Assembly (NCBI RefSeq): GCF_003581425.1
Contig: NZ_QXTG01000002.1
Span: forward strand, 806,001-870,000
Source of the DNA: Amnibacterium setariae
GTDB lineage: Bacteria; Actinomycetota; Actinomycetes; Actinomycetales; Microbacteriaceae
Direction of reading: 5' to 3'
DNA length: 64,000 bases
In this document: positions 8,484 through 16,698 of the stretch, one piece after another
Position numbering within the stretch: the stretch's first letter is position 1
Layout of the letters: each line of letters begins with the position of its first letter
Position numbers and translations under genes: made by a program
Notes under the pieces: model-generated
Databases searched by the model: none
The model's input: only the letters and a program-made list of their open reading frames with translations
What the model was told of the DNA's origin: nothing

Positions 8484-9272
8484 TCAGCCCGCGGCGCGGC
8501 GAGCGACGGCGAGGATGCGGCGCGCGGGCAGCCGCCGCAGGCCGGGCGGCAGCAGCCGGACGAGCGGCGCGAGCCGGCGTGCGAGCGGCAGCAGGTCCGG
8601 CGTGCCCGGCGGAACGAGCGGCAGGAGCTCGGCCCGCAGCGCGGGCAGGGTGCCGAGCGTGGCGAGCAGGTAGGCGGGCATGATCCGGCGCAGCCACCAC
8701 GGCGTGCCGCGCGCGGCGACCAGCGCGCGGACGACGGGCAGCGTCGCGCCGTCTAACCGCAGCACGGCCGCGTCCGCCGCGACGGCCCGGTCGAAGGCGT
8801 CCCGACCGACCGGCCACTCCCCCTCCGGCAGGCCGAGCGCGGTCGCGAGCCGCCCCATCCGCGCGAGCAGCTCGTCGGCGAGCGCGGGCGGCAGCGGGCC
8901 CCAGGTCGCGTCCGCGATCCGGAGCGCCGTGTCGGCGATGGTCGCCGCGACCCACCGCTGCAGCGCGGGGTCGCGGGCGTCGTAGCCGACCGCCGCGCCC
9001 GGACCGCTGACGACGGGGCGGTGGGCTCGGCCGACGGCGCGGGCGGACCGCCGGACCAGGTCCTCGTCCCCGGCGGCGACGACGTACACGTAGCGGAGCG
9101 TGCTCCACAGCCGACCGAGCGGGTCCGCCTCGAACGCGCTGTGCGCCGCGACGCCGTGCCCGACGGCCGGGTGCGCGAGCTGCAGGAGCAGCGCGCGGAG
9201 GCCGCCCGCGAGCAGCACGCCCTCGAGCTGCAGCTGCGGCGCGGGCGGGATGCGGCGGGCCCGCCGCGTCAC
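8484..9272 (-). CDS. Oxygenase MpaB family protein (DUF2236)
   Basis: A 262-residue protein matching the MpaB/rubber-oxygenase-like DUF2236 family. Near the N-terminus LAHPAVGHGVA and DPLGRLWSTLRY are the recognisable family stretches, with the histidines that would bind haem. Known members include MpaB', an oxidative cleavage enzyme of fungal mycophenolic acid synthesis, and the latex-clearing protein; most bacterial members lack a known substrate. The GTG start overlaps the dgt stop by 4 bp (GTGA), so it is translated as part of dusB-dgt. The low-complexity C-terminus (LPPGLRRLPAR) looks normal for this GC content. Confidence 0.85.
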   Translation of the reverse strand: MTRRARRIPPAPQLQLEGVLLAGGLRALLLQLAHPAVGHGVAAHSAFEADPLGRLWSTLRYVYVVAAGDEDLVRRSARAVGRAHRPVVSGPGAAVGYDARDPALQRWVAATIADTALRIADATWGPLPPALADELLARMGRLATALGLPEGEWPVGRDAFDRAVAADAAVLRLDGATLPVVRALVAARGTPWWLRRIMPAYLLATLGTLPALRAELLPLVPPGTPDLLPLARRLAPLVRLLPPGLRRLPARRILAVARRAAG

Positions 9273-10525
9273 CGCACGAGCCGCCCGTGCCAGGCGAGGG
9301 CGGACTGGTCGGTGAGGCTCGCGACCTGGTCGACGACCACGCGCTTGCGGGCGCGGTCGTCCTCCGCGGTCCGCCAGTCCGCGCCGAAGGCCGTGTCGAG
9401 GTGCTGCGGGGCGGCGTGCAGGGCGTCGGCGAGCTCCTGCAGCAGCTCGCGCTGCTGCACGTAGACCGGGCGGCGGTCGTCGTTGGCCATCACGAACGCG
9501 GCGACGATGCCCTTGAGGGCCGCGATCTCGGCCTGGATGCCGCGCGGCACGACGACGTCGGCGCGGAACCGGACGAGGTCGCCGCTCGGGTGCGCCCGCC
9601 GGGTCGCGGTGGTCGCGGCGCCGGCGAAGCGGCCGATCAGCTGGCTGGTCAGGTTCTTCAGCGCCGCGTGCGCGCGCCGGGACCCGTCCCACTCGACGAT
9701 CCAGGCGTCGGTCGCCCGGAGGCGGTGCAGCGCCTCGACGAGCTCGTCCTGGTCGAACGCGCCGCCGATCCACGCGTGCATCGCGCCGACGACGTCGCGC
9801 TGCGCCGCGTTCGAGCGGAGCGCGGCGAGGTCGACGGAGCCGCCGACGACGGCGTCCTCGAAGTCGTGCACGGAGTACGCGATGTCGTCGGACAGGTCCA
9901 TCACCTGCGCCTCGATGCACGGCCGGCGGTCCGGGGCGCCGTCGCGCAGCCAGGTGAACGCCGCCGCGTCCTCCGGGTAGTAGCCGAACTTGGCGCGGCC
10001 GCTGGGGTCGCCCACGGGCGCGTCGAGGCCCCAGGGGTACTTGACGGAGGCGTCGAGGCTCGCGCGGGTGAGGTTCAGCCCGTAGGGCCGGTCGTCCGGC
10101 CCGAACACCTTCGGCTCGAGCCGGGTGAGGAGGCGGAGCGACTGCGCGTTGCCCTCGAAGCCGCCGATGTCGGTGCTCCACTCGTTGAGCGCGCGCTCGC
10201 CGTTGTGCCCGAACGGCGGATGCCCGAGGTCGTGCGCGAGGCAGGCCGTGTCGACGACGTCGGGAGCCAGCCCGAGGCTGCCCGCGAGCTCCCGGCCGAC
10301 CTGCGCGACCTCGAGCGAGTGCGTCAGGCGGGTCCGGGCGAAGTCGAGGCCGAGGGTCGGCGACAGCACCTGCGTCTTCGCGGCCAGGCGCCGGAGCGCG
10401 CCGGAGTGGAGCAGGCGGGCGCGGTCGCGGGCGAAGTCGCTGCGGCGGGAGGAGTGCTCCTCCGGCAGCCACCGGTCGCGGTCGGCCTCGCCGTAGCCGA
10501 GGTCGGCGTCCTTCGCGTCACCCAC
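9269..10525 (-). CDS. dgt: Deoxyguanosinetriphosphate triphosphohydrolase-like protein
   Basis: A 418-residue HD-domain hydrolase that cuts dNTPs to deoxynucleoside and triphosphate and so trims dNTP pools. The metal-binding HD set is visible as H69 in RLTHSLEV, H98-D99 in LAHDLGHPPFGHNGE and the downstream Asp in MDLSDDIAYSVHDFEDA. Its length fits the actinobacterial family. It overlaps the dusB stop region by 8 bp and the MpaB gene by 4 bp, and lies close to dnaG, an arrangement common in this phylum. Confidence 0.92.
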   Translation of the reverse strand: MGDAKDADLGYGEADRDRWLPEEHSSRRSDFARDRARLLHSGALRRLAAKTQVLSPTLGLDFARTRLTHSLEVAQVGRELAGSLGLAPDVVDTACLAHDLGHPPFGHNGERALNEWSTDIGGFEGNAQSLRLLTRLEPKVFGPDDRPYGLNLTRASLDASVKYPWGLDAPVGDPSGRAKFGYYPEDAAAFTWLRDGAPDRRPCIEAQVMDLSDDIAYSVHDFEDAVVGGSVDLAALRSNAAQRDVVGAMHAWIGGAFDQDELVEALHRLRATDAWIVEWDGSRRAHAALKNLTSQLIGRFAGAATTATRRAHPSGDLVRFRADVVVPRGIQAEIAALKGIVAAFVMANDDRRPVYVQQRELLQELADALHAAPQHLDTAFGADWRTAEDDRARKRVVVDQVASLTDQSALAWHGRLVR

Positions 10526-11687
10526 CGGAGGAGTCCAGCTCCGCGCCGGCGACGACGGCCCGGTCGGCCGCGTCGAGGGTGCGGGACTCGAGCCACCGGT
10601 CGGGCAGCGCGGGCGACTTCGGCGTGCCGGCGCGGCCGCGCTGGCCCTCCGCGGGCTCGCCCGGGTACGGCTGGTCGCGCTCGAGCCGCCCGAGCAGCTC
10701 GTCGAGGTGCGCCAGCGACTCGACCTGCGCCAGCTGCGCGCGCAGCTGGCCGCCGACGCCGTAGCCCTTGAAGTACCAGGCGACGTGCTTGCGGATGTCG
10801 CGGCAGCCGCGGTGCTCGCCGCCGTCCGCGTCGTCGCCGAAGAACTCGACGAGCAGCTCCGCGTGCCGCTTGAAGGCGTCGGCGACCTGGCCGAGGCTCG
10901 GCGGCTCGGGCGCGACGCCGCGGCCGAACGCGGCGGCGAGGTCGCCGAAGAGCCACGGCTTGCCGAGGCAGCCGCGCCCGACGACGACGCCGTCGCAGCC
11001 GGTCTCGGCCATCATCCGCAGCGCGTCGTCGGCGCTCCAGATGTCGCCGTTGCCGAGGACCGGCACGTCGGTGACCGTCTCCTTGAGCTTCGTGATCGCG
11101 GACCAGTCCGCGTGGCCCGAGTAGAACTCGGAGGCCGTGCGCGCGTGCAGGGCGATGGACGAGACGCCCGCGCCCTCCGCGATCCGGCCGGCCTCGAGGT
11201 ACGTCAGGTGGTCGGCGTCGATGCCCTTGCGCATCTTCACCGTGAGCGGCAGCGGGCCCGCCGCGCGGACGGCGCGCTCGACGATGTCGCGGAACAGGTC
11301 GAGCTTCCACGGCAGCGCGGAGCCGCCGCCCTTGCGCGTCACCTTCGGCACCGGGCAGCCGAAGTTGAGGTCGACGTGGTCGGCCCGGTCCTCCTCGCGG
11401 AGCATCGTCACCGCGGCCTCCACGGTGGCCGGGTCGACGCCGTACAGCTGCACGGAGCGCGTCGTCTCGGACTCGTGGAAGCGGATGAGCCGCATGGACT
11501 CCTTGGTCCGCTCCACGAGCGCGCGGCTCGTGATCATCTCGCTGACGTAGAGCCCGGCGCCGTACTCGGCGCAGAGGCGCCGGTAGGCCGTGTTCGTGAT
11601 CCCGGCCATCGGCGCGAGCACGACCGGCACGTCGAGGCCGAGCGGGCCGATGCGGAGCGCGGGCGAAGGCGCGAGTGCCGTGGTCAC
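10518..11687 (-). CDS. dusB: tRNA-dihydrouridine synthase
   Basis: A 389-residue FMN enzyme that reduces uridines in the tRNA D-loop. The family motifs are APMAGITN at the first barrel strand and NFGCPVPKVTRKGGGSAL with the catalytic cysteine. The C-terminal helical domain carries RGCRDIRKHVAWYFKGY. A GTG start is used with GAGAAT six bases upstream, a looser version of the leaderless -10. It is first gene of the dusB-dgt-MpaB unit. The closest named relative is the DusB/Nif3-like actinobacterial type, so the symbol is by family. Confidence 0.93.
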   Translation of the reverse strand: MTTALAPSPALRIGPLGLDVPVVLAPMAGITNTAYRRLCAEYGAGLYVSEMITSRALVERTKESMRLIRFHESETTRSVQLYGVDPATVEAAVTMLREEDRADHVDLNFGCPVPKVTRKGGGSALPWKLDLFRDIVERAVRAAGPLPLTVKMRKGIDADHLTYLEAGRIAEGAGVSSIALHARTASEFYSGHADWSAITKLKETVTDVPVLGNGDIWSADDALRMMAETGCDGVVVGRGCLGKPWLFGDLAAAFGRGVAPEPPSLGQVADAFKRHAELLVEFFGDDADGGEHRGCRDIRKHVAWYFKGYGVGGQLRAQLAQVESLAHLDELLGRLERDQPYPGEPAEGQRGRAGTPKSPALPDRWLESRTLDAADRAVVAGAELDSSGG

Positions 11688-11740
11688 GCCCCCATTCTCG
11701 CCGACCCGGCCGACAGCGGCGGCCGCGTGCGCCTCGGCGC

Positions 11741-11851
11741 TCAGGAGTCGGCGGGCGCGGGCTCCGCGACGTCGACGGCCGGCAGGCAGTCGTCGCCCTC
11801 GCAGGCGGGCCCGGCGCCGGGCAGCATCGTGAAGGGGGTGATGGCGCTCAT
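11741..11851 (-). CDS. 36-residue peptide with a C-x4-C motif, coupled to the DsbA-like gene
   Basis: A 36-residue frame whose ATG overlaps the stop of the DsbA-like gene (ATGA). It opens SAITPFTMLPGAG and carries a CEGDDC motif followed by an acidic, Pro/Ala-rich tail. It has no signal peptide. Two cysteines spaced by acidic residues right behind a thiol oxidoreductase suggest a substrate, metal-binding or accessory role; this is inference from position only. Small proteins like this are easily missed. The exact 4-bp overlap and the clean stop argue that it is real, but codon content alone cannot prove it. Confidence 0.5.
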   Translation of the reverse strand: MSAITPFTMLPGAGPACEGDDCLPAVDVAEPAPADS

Positions 11852-12501
11852 CGGGCCGCCGCCTGCTCGGCCGCGACCTGCGCGAGCGCCCCGGCGAAGA
11901 CCTCCGGCGCCTGCGCGCCCGAGACGCCGTACCGCCCGTCGATCACGAAGAAGGGCACGCCGCGGATCCCGTACGCGACGGCCTGCGCGAGGTCCGCCTG
12001 CACGTCGCCGGCGAAGCGGTGGTCCTCGAGGGCGGCGCGCGCCTCGGCGCCGTCGAGCCCGACCGACTCGGCGAGCGCGACGAGGTCGTCGACGTGCCCG
12101 ACGTGGCGGCCGTCGACGAAGTAGGCCTTGAACAGCGCCTCCGCGGTCTCGAGCTGCCGGCCCCGCGACTTCGCGAGGTGGAGCAGCTCGTGCGCGAGCA
12201 GCGTCTTCGTGTGGCGGATGTCGTCGTAGTGGTAGTCGAGCCCGACCTCGGCGGCGATCGCCGACACCTGGTCGGTCATCGCCTTCGCCTGCTCGACGGG
12301 GATGCCCTTGTGCCCGGACAGGAACTCGATCGCGCTGCCCTCGAAGTCGACGGGCGTGTCGGGCGAGAGCTCGAAGGAGTGGTACTCGACCTCGACGGGC
12401 ACCCCGGACGCGGCGGCTCCGGCCTCGAACTTGCGCTTGCCGATGTAGCACCACGGGCACGCGACGTCCGACCAGACGTCGATCTTCACTGCGTCGGTCA
12501 T
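11848..12501 (-). CDS. DsbA family oxidoreductase (FrnE-like)
   Basis: A 217-residue cytoplasmic thioredoxin-fold protein with the active site C15-P-W-C18 in WSDVACPWCYIGKRKFE and the cis-Pro loop RGVPFFVIDGRYGVSGAQ. It belongs to the FrnE/2-hydroxychromene-2-carboxylate isomerase-like branch, whose mycobacterial member Rv2466c is a mycothiol-dependent reductase. A similar redox role is plausible here. There are two in-frame starts, because ATGACCGACGCAG is nearly duplicated as GTGACCGACGCAG 18 bases upstream (12519). The ATG is chosen since it leaves the family-typical N-terminus. The stop overlaps the small cysteine peptide gene. Confidence 0.9.
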   Translation of the reverse strand: MTDAVKIDVWSDVACPWCYIGKRKFEAGAAASGVPVEVEYHSFELSPDTPVDFEGSAIEFLSGHKGIPVEQAKAMTDQVSAIAAEVGLDYHYDDIRHTKTLLAHELLHLAKSRGRQLETAEALFKAYFVDGRHVGHVDDLVALAESVGLDGAEARAALEDHRFAGDVQADLAQAVAYGIRGVPFFVIDGRYGVSGAQAPEVFAGALAQVAAEQAAAR

Positions 12502-12581
12502 ACGGGCTGCGTCGGTCACACGGGGGCGAACCCGACCTCCCCGCGCCGCATTCCCGCCGGGTGCCGGAGCGGCCGGCGCGA

Positions 12582-13856
12582 TCACACCGCGGGGGCCGGG
12601 GGCTCCGGGCGGATCGCCGCCTCCACCGCGCCGCTCCCCCGCGGCAGGCGGCGGACGGCGGGGACCGCGACCACCGCGAAGGCGACGAGCAGCCCCGCGG
12701 CGCCGAGCACGAGGATCGCCGCGCCCGGTCCCGCGAGGGCCGACAGGGCCCCGGCCGCCACGGAGCCGAGCGGGATCGCCCCGGTGCTCGTCAGGTAGTC
12801 GTAGCTCGCGACCCGGGAGAGCTCCGCGTCGGGGACGTGCTCCTGCAGGCTCGTCTCCCACAGGGAGAAGTAGACGGTCACGCAGACCCCGGCGAGCACC
12901 TCCAGGGCGGCGACCGGGAGCGTGCCGAGCCCGCTGCCGATGATCAGGCCCTGGCAGGACGCGCCGATGAGCGCGAGCGCCGACGCCCGCAGGGCGAACC
13001 GGGGTCGCCAGCGCAGCAGCAGGAGGTCGCCCGCGAGGGACCCGACGCCGAACGCGGCGGTGATGACCGCCCAGCCGGTGGCGCCGCCGAACCGCTCGCC
13101 GGAGAGCACCGGACCGAGCACGAAGATCGCGGGCAGCACGAGCACCGTGTAGGCGCTCCCGGCGGCGAGGAACGCGACCACCCACGGCCGCGACCGCACG
13201 CTCGCCGCTCCCGCCGCGAGGTCGGCGAAGAAGTGCTGCCGCTCGGCCGCCGGGGCGTCCTGCGCCGCCCGGGGCAGGCGGAGCAGCAGGAGGGTGACGG
13301 CCGAGACCGCGAAGGTGAGGGCGTCGAACAGGAACGACCCGCCCGGCCCGACCAGCGCGATGAGCACGCCGCCGATCGCGGGCCCCGCGATCGAGCCGAT
13401 CGAGAACGTGAGCCCGCGCAGCGCGTTGGCGGGCTGCAGGCCGGCGGGGCTCACGGTCGCCGGTACGAGGCCGGTGATGGCGGGCTGGAAGAACGCGTCG
13501 GCCGCGCCGAAGACGACCGCCAGCACGACCAGCACGGGGACGCCGGCGTGACCGGTCAGCAGCAGCGCACCCGCGACCAGCTGCACGACGAACCGCACCG
13601 CGTCCGACGCGACCATGATCCGGCGCCGGTCGAGCCGGTCGGCGAGCACGCCGGCGGGCAGCGCGAGGACCACGAACGGCACGAACTGCGCGACCGAGAC
13701 CAGGACGACGCCCGCGGGCCCCCCTCCGACGCTCAGCACCGCGAACGGCAGGACGAGCATCGTGACCCGGTCGCCGAGCACGGAGAGGAGCTGCCCGGTG
13801 AACAGCAGGCGGAACGCCGGCTCCTCCCGGAGCACGGCGGGCACGACGGACCTCAC
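12582..13856 (-). CDS. MFS transporter (MFS_3, EntS-like)
   Basis: A 424-residue major facilitator with about 11-12 hydrophobic segments. It carries the family loop ADRLDRRRIMVASDAVRF after the second helix and EHVPDAELSRVASYDY late in the second half. This branch includes enterobactin exporter EntS and many uncharacterised drug or siderophore exporters. The frame begins at a GTG eight bases after TAGGCT, so the mRNA is probably leaderless. It is divergent from the YbaK-like gene with 83 bp between starts, and no substrate clue lies nearby. Confidence 0.88.
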   Translation of the reverse strand: MRSVVPAVLREEPAFRLLFTGQLLSVLGDRVTMLVLPFAVLSVGGGPAGVVLVSVAQFVPFVVLALPAGVLADRLDRRRIMVASDAVRFVVQLVAGALLLTGHAGVPVLVVLAVVFGAADAFFQPAITGLVPATVSPAGLQPANALRGLTFSIGSIAGPAIGGVLIALVGPGGSFLFDALTFAVSAVTLLLLRLPRAAQDAPAAERQHFFADLAAGAASVRSRPWVVAFLAAGSAYTVLVLPAIFVLGPVLSGERFGGATGWAVITAAFGVGSLAGDLLLLRWRPRFALRASALALIGASCQGLIIGSGLGTLPVAALEVLAGVCVTVYFSLWETSLQEHVPDAELSRVASYDYLTSTGAIPLGSVAAGALSALAGPGAAILVLGAAGLLVAFAVVAVPAVRRLPRGSGAVEAAIRPEPPAPAV

Positions 13857-13864
13857 GGCGCGGG

Positions 13865-13870
13865 AGCCTA
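13865..13870 (-). promoter_or_regulatory. -10 element of a leaderless promoter for the MFS gene
   Basis: TAGGCT on the minus strand, 8 bases before the GTG at 13856. Confidence 0.5.
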
Positions 13871-13927
13871 TTGGGACGGACGCGGGACCGCCGCGACCCC
13901 GGCCGCTGCTGCGCGGCTCCTCCGCAC

Positions 13928-13933
13928 TAGCGT
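13928..13933 (+). promoter_or_regulatory. -10 element of a leaderless promoter for the YbaK-like gene
   Basis: TAGCGT followed by 6 bases and the GTG at 13940. The same TAGCGT-N6-GTG appears before the NUDIX gene, comEA and the acyl-CoA dehydrogenase gene. Confidence 0.6.
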
Positions 13934-13939
13934 GACGGC

Positions 13940-14395
13940 GTGGGCAGCGAACGAGTCACCGAGGCGGCGCGGACCCTGGGGATCGAGGTCGAGCTCGTCG
14001 AGCGGCCCGCGGCGGACTCCCTCGAGGGGGCCGCGGCGCTGCTCGGGCTCGAGCCGTCGTCGATCGTCAAGTCGCTCGTCGTCGGCCGCAGCGACGGCAC
14101 CTTCCTCTTCGCGCTCGTCCCCGGAGACCGGCAGATCGCGTGGGCGAAGCTGCGCGCGGCCGTCGGCGTGAACAAGCTGCGGCTCCCGAGCGCCGAGGAG
14201 GCCCTGGCGGCGACCGGGTACGAGCGCGGCACGATCACCCCGCTCGGCAGCTCGACCGCCTGGCCCGTGTTCGCGGACGAGCGCATCACCGGCCGGATCG
14301 CGATGGGCGCCGGCGCGCACGGGTTCAGCGCCTTCGTCGACGCGGCGGCCCTCCTCCCCGCGCTGCACGCGACCGTGGCCGACATCACGGGCTGA
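13940..14395 (+). CDS. YbaK/EbsC family aminoacyl-tRNA deacylase
   Basis: A 151-residue protein of the YbaK/prolyl-tRNA deacylase-like fold, which edits mischarged tRNA in trans. Family marks are the conserved lysine in SSIVKSLVV (about 42-50), the phosphate-loop stretch LVPGDRQIAWAKLRAAVG and GYERGTITPLGS. It is shorter than the ProX/INS domain and stands alone. Leaderless GTG start. The next gene follows on the same strand after 67 bp. Confidence 0.88.
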   Translation: MGSERVTEAARTLGIEVELVERPAADSLEGAAALLGLEPSSIVKSLVVGRSDGTFLFALVPGDRQIAWAKLRAAVGVNKLRLPSAEEALAATGYERGTITPLGSSTAWPVFADERITGRIAMGAGAHGFSAFVDAAALLPALHATVADITG

Positions 14396-14462
14396 CGCGC
14401 GCCCGCGACCGCTGTCGCACCCCGCTCGTAGCGTGCTCCTGCCCGTGCCGGGTGAGGAAGAC

Positions 14463-14864
14463 ATGGACGCGTTCGCGCTCGTCGCGATCGAGGGGTTCTG
14501 CGAGCCGGGCCGGGAGTGCCTCGTCGGCGAGCTGCTCGTACCGAGGGCCTGGTGCGGCCGCAACGGGTGCAGCTGCGGCGAGGAGCTCCGCGGCGCGACG
14601 AGCCGCGGCGTCGCGTCGCTCGGCCGCGTGCGGCGCCTCGCCGGGGTGAGCCCGGGGCTGCTGCTGTCGACGGTCGCCGACGCGACGTCCGACGGCGACG
14701 TGCTCGACCGCCGCGCTGCGGCGAAGGCGTTCCTCGACGAGGTGCGCTCGATCGAGGAGGGGCGCCTCGTCCGGCGCGAGGAGGGCGTGCTGCTGCCCTT
14801 CCCGAAGGCGGCGCGGATCGTGGGCCGGCACCGGGTCGAGTACCGGCTGACCGACGAGCCGTGA
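14463..14864 (+). CDS. Hypothetical cysteine-containing protein
   Basis: A 133-residue protein with five cysteines in its first 45 residues, including CGRNGCSCGEEL, which could bind a metal. The later half is charged and helical. An upstream GTG at 14433 is possible, but it overlaps a TAGCGT -10 (14429-14434). The expected transcript starts near 14441, and GAGGAAG stands just before the ATG at 14463, so that start is preferred. It converges on the reductase gene with 7 bp between stops. I do not recognise the family. Confidence 0.65.
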   Translation: MDAFALVAIEGFCEPGRECLVGELLVPRAWCGRNGCSCGEELRGATSRGVASLGRVRRLAGVSPGLLLSTVADATSDGDVLDRRAAAKAFLDEVRSIEEGRLVRREEGVLLPFPKAARIVGRHRVEYRLTDEP

Positions 14865-14871
14865 CGCGGCC

Positions 14872-15948
14872 TCAGCGGTGGAGGATCCGCAGCCCGGCCT
14901 CGCCGCGGCTGAAGCGGACGAAGCGGCGGGCGCCCGCGCCGGTCCTGGTGACCAGCAGGTGCACCAGCCACGGCGCGCGCTCGAACACCCGGAGCAGCCG
15001 GGCGCCCGCCCGCTGCTCCGGCTCCAGCTCGCGGGCGACGTACCGCTCGTACCCGTCGAGGTCGCCGTCGGCCGCCGCGACGCCGGCCGCGGTGCCGGAG
15101 CGCAGCGCGAAGGAGATCCCCTCCCGCGTCCAGGGCTCCAGGAGACCGGCGGCGTCACCGGCGACGAGGACGCGCCCGCGGCGGACGGGCGAGCCGGGCT
15201 CCCGCCAGCGGGTCAGGTGGCCCGAGTCGTGGAGTCGCTCGCGGTCCGCGAGGCCGAGTCCGTCGAGGAGCCGCGCGAGGTACGCCCGGGTCGCGGCGCC
15301 CTCGCCCTTGCGCTGGATCACGCCGACGGTCAACCGGTCGCCCTTCGGGAACACCCAGCCGTACGCGCCCGGGTCGCGGCCCCAGTCGAGGTGGACGCGC
15401 TCGGCCCAGTCCGCCTTCGTGCCGGCGAGCTCGACCTCGAGGCCGAGGTCGCTGCGCGCGATCCGCACGCCCACGTGGCGCCCGACCACGCCGGAGGACC
15501 CGTCGGCCCCGACGACCGCGCCGGCCACGAGCTCGACGCCGCCGGCGACCACGAGCACGCCGTCCGCCGTGTCCTCGAGCCGGGTGACGCGCACGTGGTC
15601 GCGGAACTCCGCGCCCGCGGCGACCGCGGCGTCCACGAGGGCCTGGTCCAGCACCTCGCGGCGCGCGAGGGCGAGGAACGGTCGGGTCGCCCGCACGCGG
15701 CGAGCGCGGCCGCCGCGCAGCGCGAAGGACGCGGTCGTCACGCGGGTCTCGACCGCGCCGAGCGCCGACGGCGGCAGGGCGTCGAGCGAGGTGCCGATGA
15801 GACCGCCCCCGCAGGTCTTGTACCGCGGGAAGCGGGCGGCGTCGACGAGCAGCGCGCGCCCGCCGCGCTCGGCCGCCGCCCGGGCGGCGCTCGATCCCGC
15901 GGGGCCGGCGCCGACCACGACGACGTCCCAGCGCTCGGCGCCGGTCAC
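14872..15948 (-). CDS. FAD-dependent oxidoreductase, geranylgeranyl reductase family
   Basis: A 358-residue flavoprotein with the N-terminal FAD motif GAGPAGSS (13-20), YKTCGGGLIG after it, and the second FAD motif GRVLVAGDAAGLLEPWTREGI. These are the marks of the geranylgeranyl reductase/isoprenoid reductase branch of the para-hydroxybenzoate hydroxylase superfamily. Such enzymes saturate prenyl chains of quinones, lipids or carotenoids. The likely target here is menaquinone or a membrane lipid, but this is family knowledge only. Its GTG overlaps the upstream DUF2071 gene by 4 bp, and it ends the glyS-DUF2071-reductase unit. Confidence 0.88.
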   Translation of the reverse strand: MTGAERWDVVVVGAGPAGSSAARAAAERGGRALLVDAARFPRYKTCGGGLIGTSLDALPPSALGAVETRVTTASFALRGGRARRVRATRPFLALARREVLDQALVDAAVAAGAEFRDHVRVTRLEDTADGVLVVAGGVELVAGAVVGADGSSGVVGRHVGVRIARSDLGLEVELAGTKADWAERVHLDWGRDPGAYGWVFPKGDRLTVGVIQRKGEGAATRAYLARLLDGLGLADRERLHDSGHLTRWREPGSPVRRGRVLVAGDAAGLLEPWTREGISFALRSGTAAGVAAADGDLDGYERYVARELEPEQRAGARLLRVFERAPWLVHLLVTRTGAGARRFVRFSRGEAGLRILHR

Positions 15949-16676
15949 GGCACGGGCGCGGAGAACCGCGTGCTCACGCCCGGGGAGACCAGCACCGAGT
16001 CGGGCGCGCGGTCGGCGAGCCCGGGGAACCCCGCGTCCGCGAGCAGCTCGTCGCGCAGCTCGAGCAGCTCGCCGCGGAACAGCGGCCAGGGCTCGTGCTC
16101 GTTGCGCCAGTACCGCGTCCCGCCGGAACGCGCGACGTGCATCGCCCAGCGGGCGGTGAGGAAGTCGGCGACCGGGTCGCCCTCCACCCGCTCCGCCGAG
16201 CGGCGGACCGCGATGCGAGTGCGGGGCCGCGTCGCGCCCTCGATGCGCTCCGACGCGTACCGCAGCACGGGCCCGAGCCGCTCGCCCCGCATCCGCGCCC
16301 ACCGGTACGGCAGGCCGAGCCCGATCCGGGCGGCCAGCACGGGCAGCAGGTGCTGCGCGTCGAGGCTGCGGAACACCACGCTCCGTCGGCCCCGCTCGTC
16401 GACGGCGTAGAGGCGGACGTTCGTCTCGAGGAACGTGCCGAGCCACGGCACCGGCGGCAGCGGCGGGAACGCCGACCGCTCCAGCCGGAACGGGATCAGC
16501 CCGACCCACGAGGCGCCGTCCGGCGTCGTGTCGGGCCGCGTGCCCTGCGGGAGCCACGGCGCGACCTCGGCGGGGTCGACCCGCCAGTGCAGGAACACGG
16601 CGTCCGCCCAGTGCTGCCGGATGACGGCGCGCCCCGGGAGCGGCGGCGAGACGTGCGCCACCGCCTCCGGGGTCAT
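15945..16676 (-). CDS. DUF2071 (YqjF-like) family protein
   Basis: A 243-residue soluble protein matching DUF2071/YqjF. Visible family stretches are FLHWRVDPAEVAPWLPQG, SWVGLIPFRLE, FLETNVRLYAVDERGRRSVVF and RYASERI. The fold is related to acetoacetate decarboxylase, but no reaction is established for this branch. It starts 22 bp after the glyS stop and overlaps the reductase gene by 4 bp, so it is probably cotranscribed with both. Confidence 0.85.
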   Translation of the reverse strand: MTPEAVAHVSPPLPGRAVIRQHWADAVFLHWRVDPAEVAPWLPQGTRPDTTPDGASWVGLIPFRLERSAFPPLPPVPWLGTFLETNVRLYAVDERGRRSVVFRSLDAQHLLPVLAARIGLGLPYRWARMRGERLGPVLRYASERIEGATRPRTRIAVRRSAERVEGDPVADFLTARWAMHVARSGGTRYWRNEHEPWPLFRGELLELRDELLADAGFPGLADRAPDSVLVSPGVSTRFSAPVP

Positions 16677-16698
16677 GGCAGTGCTCGTCGCAGCCGGG

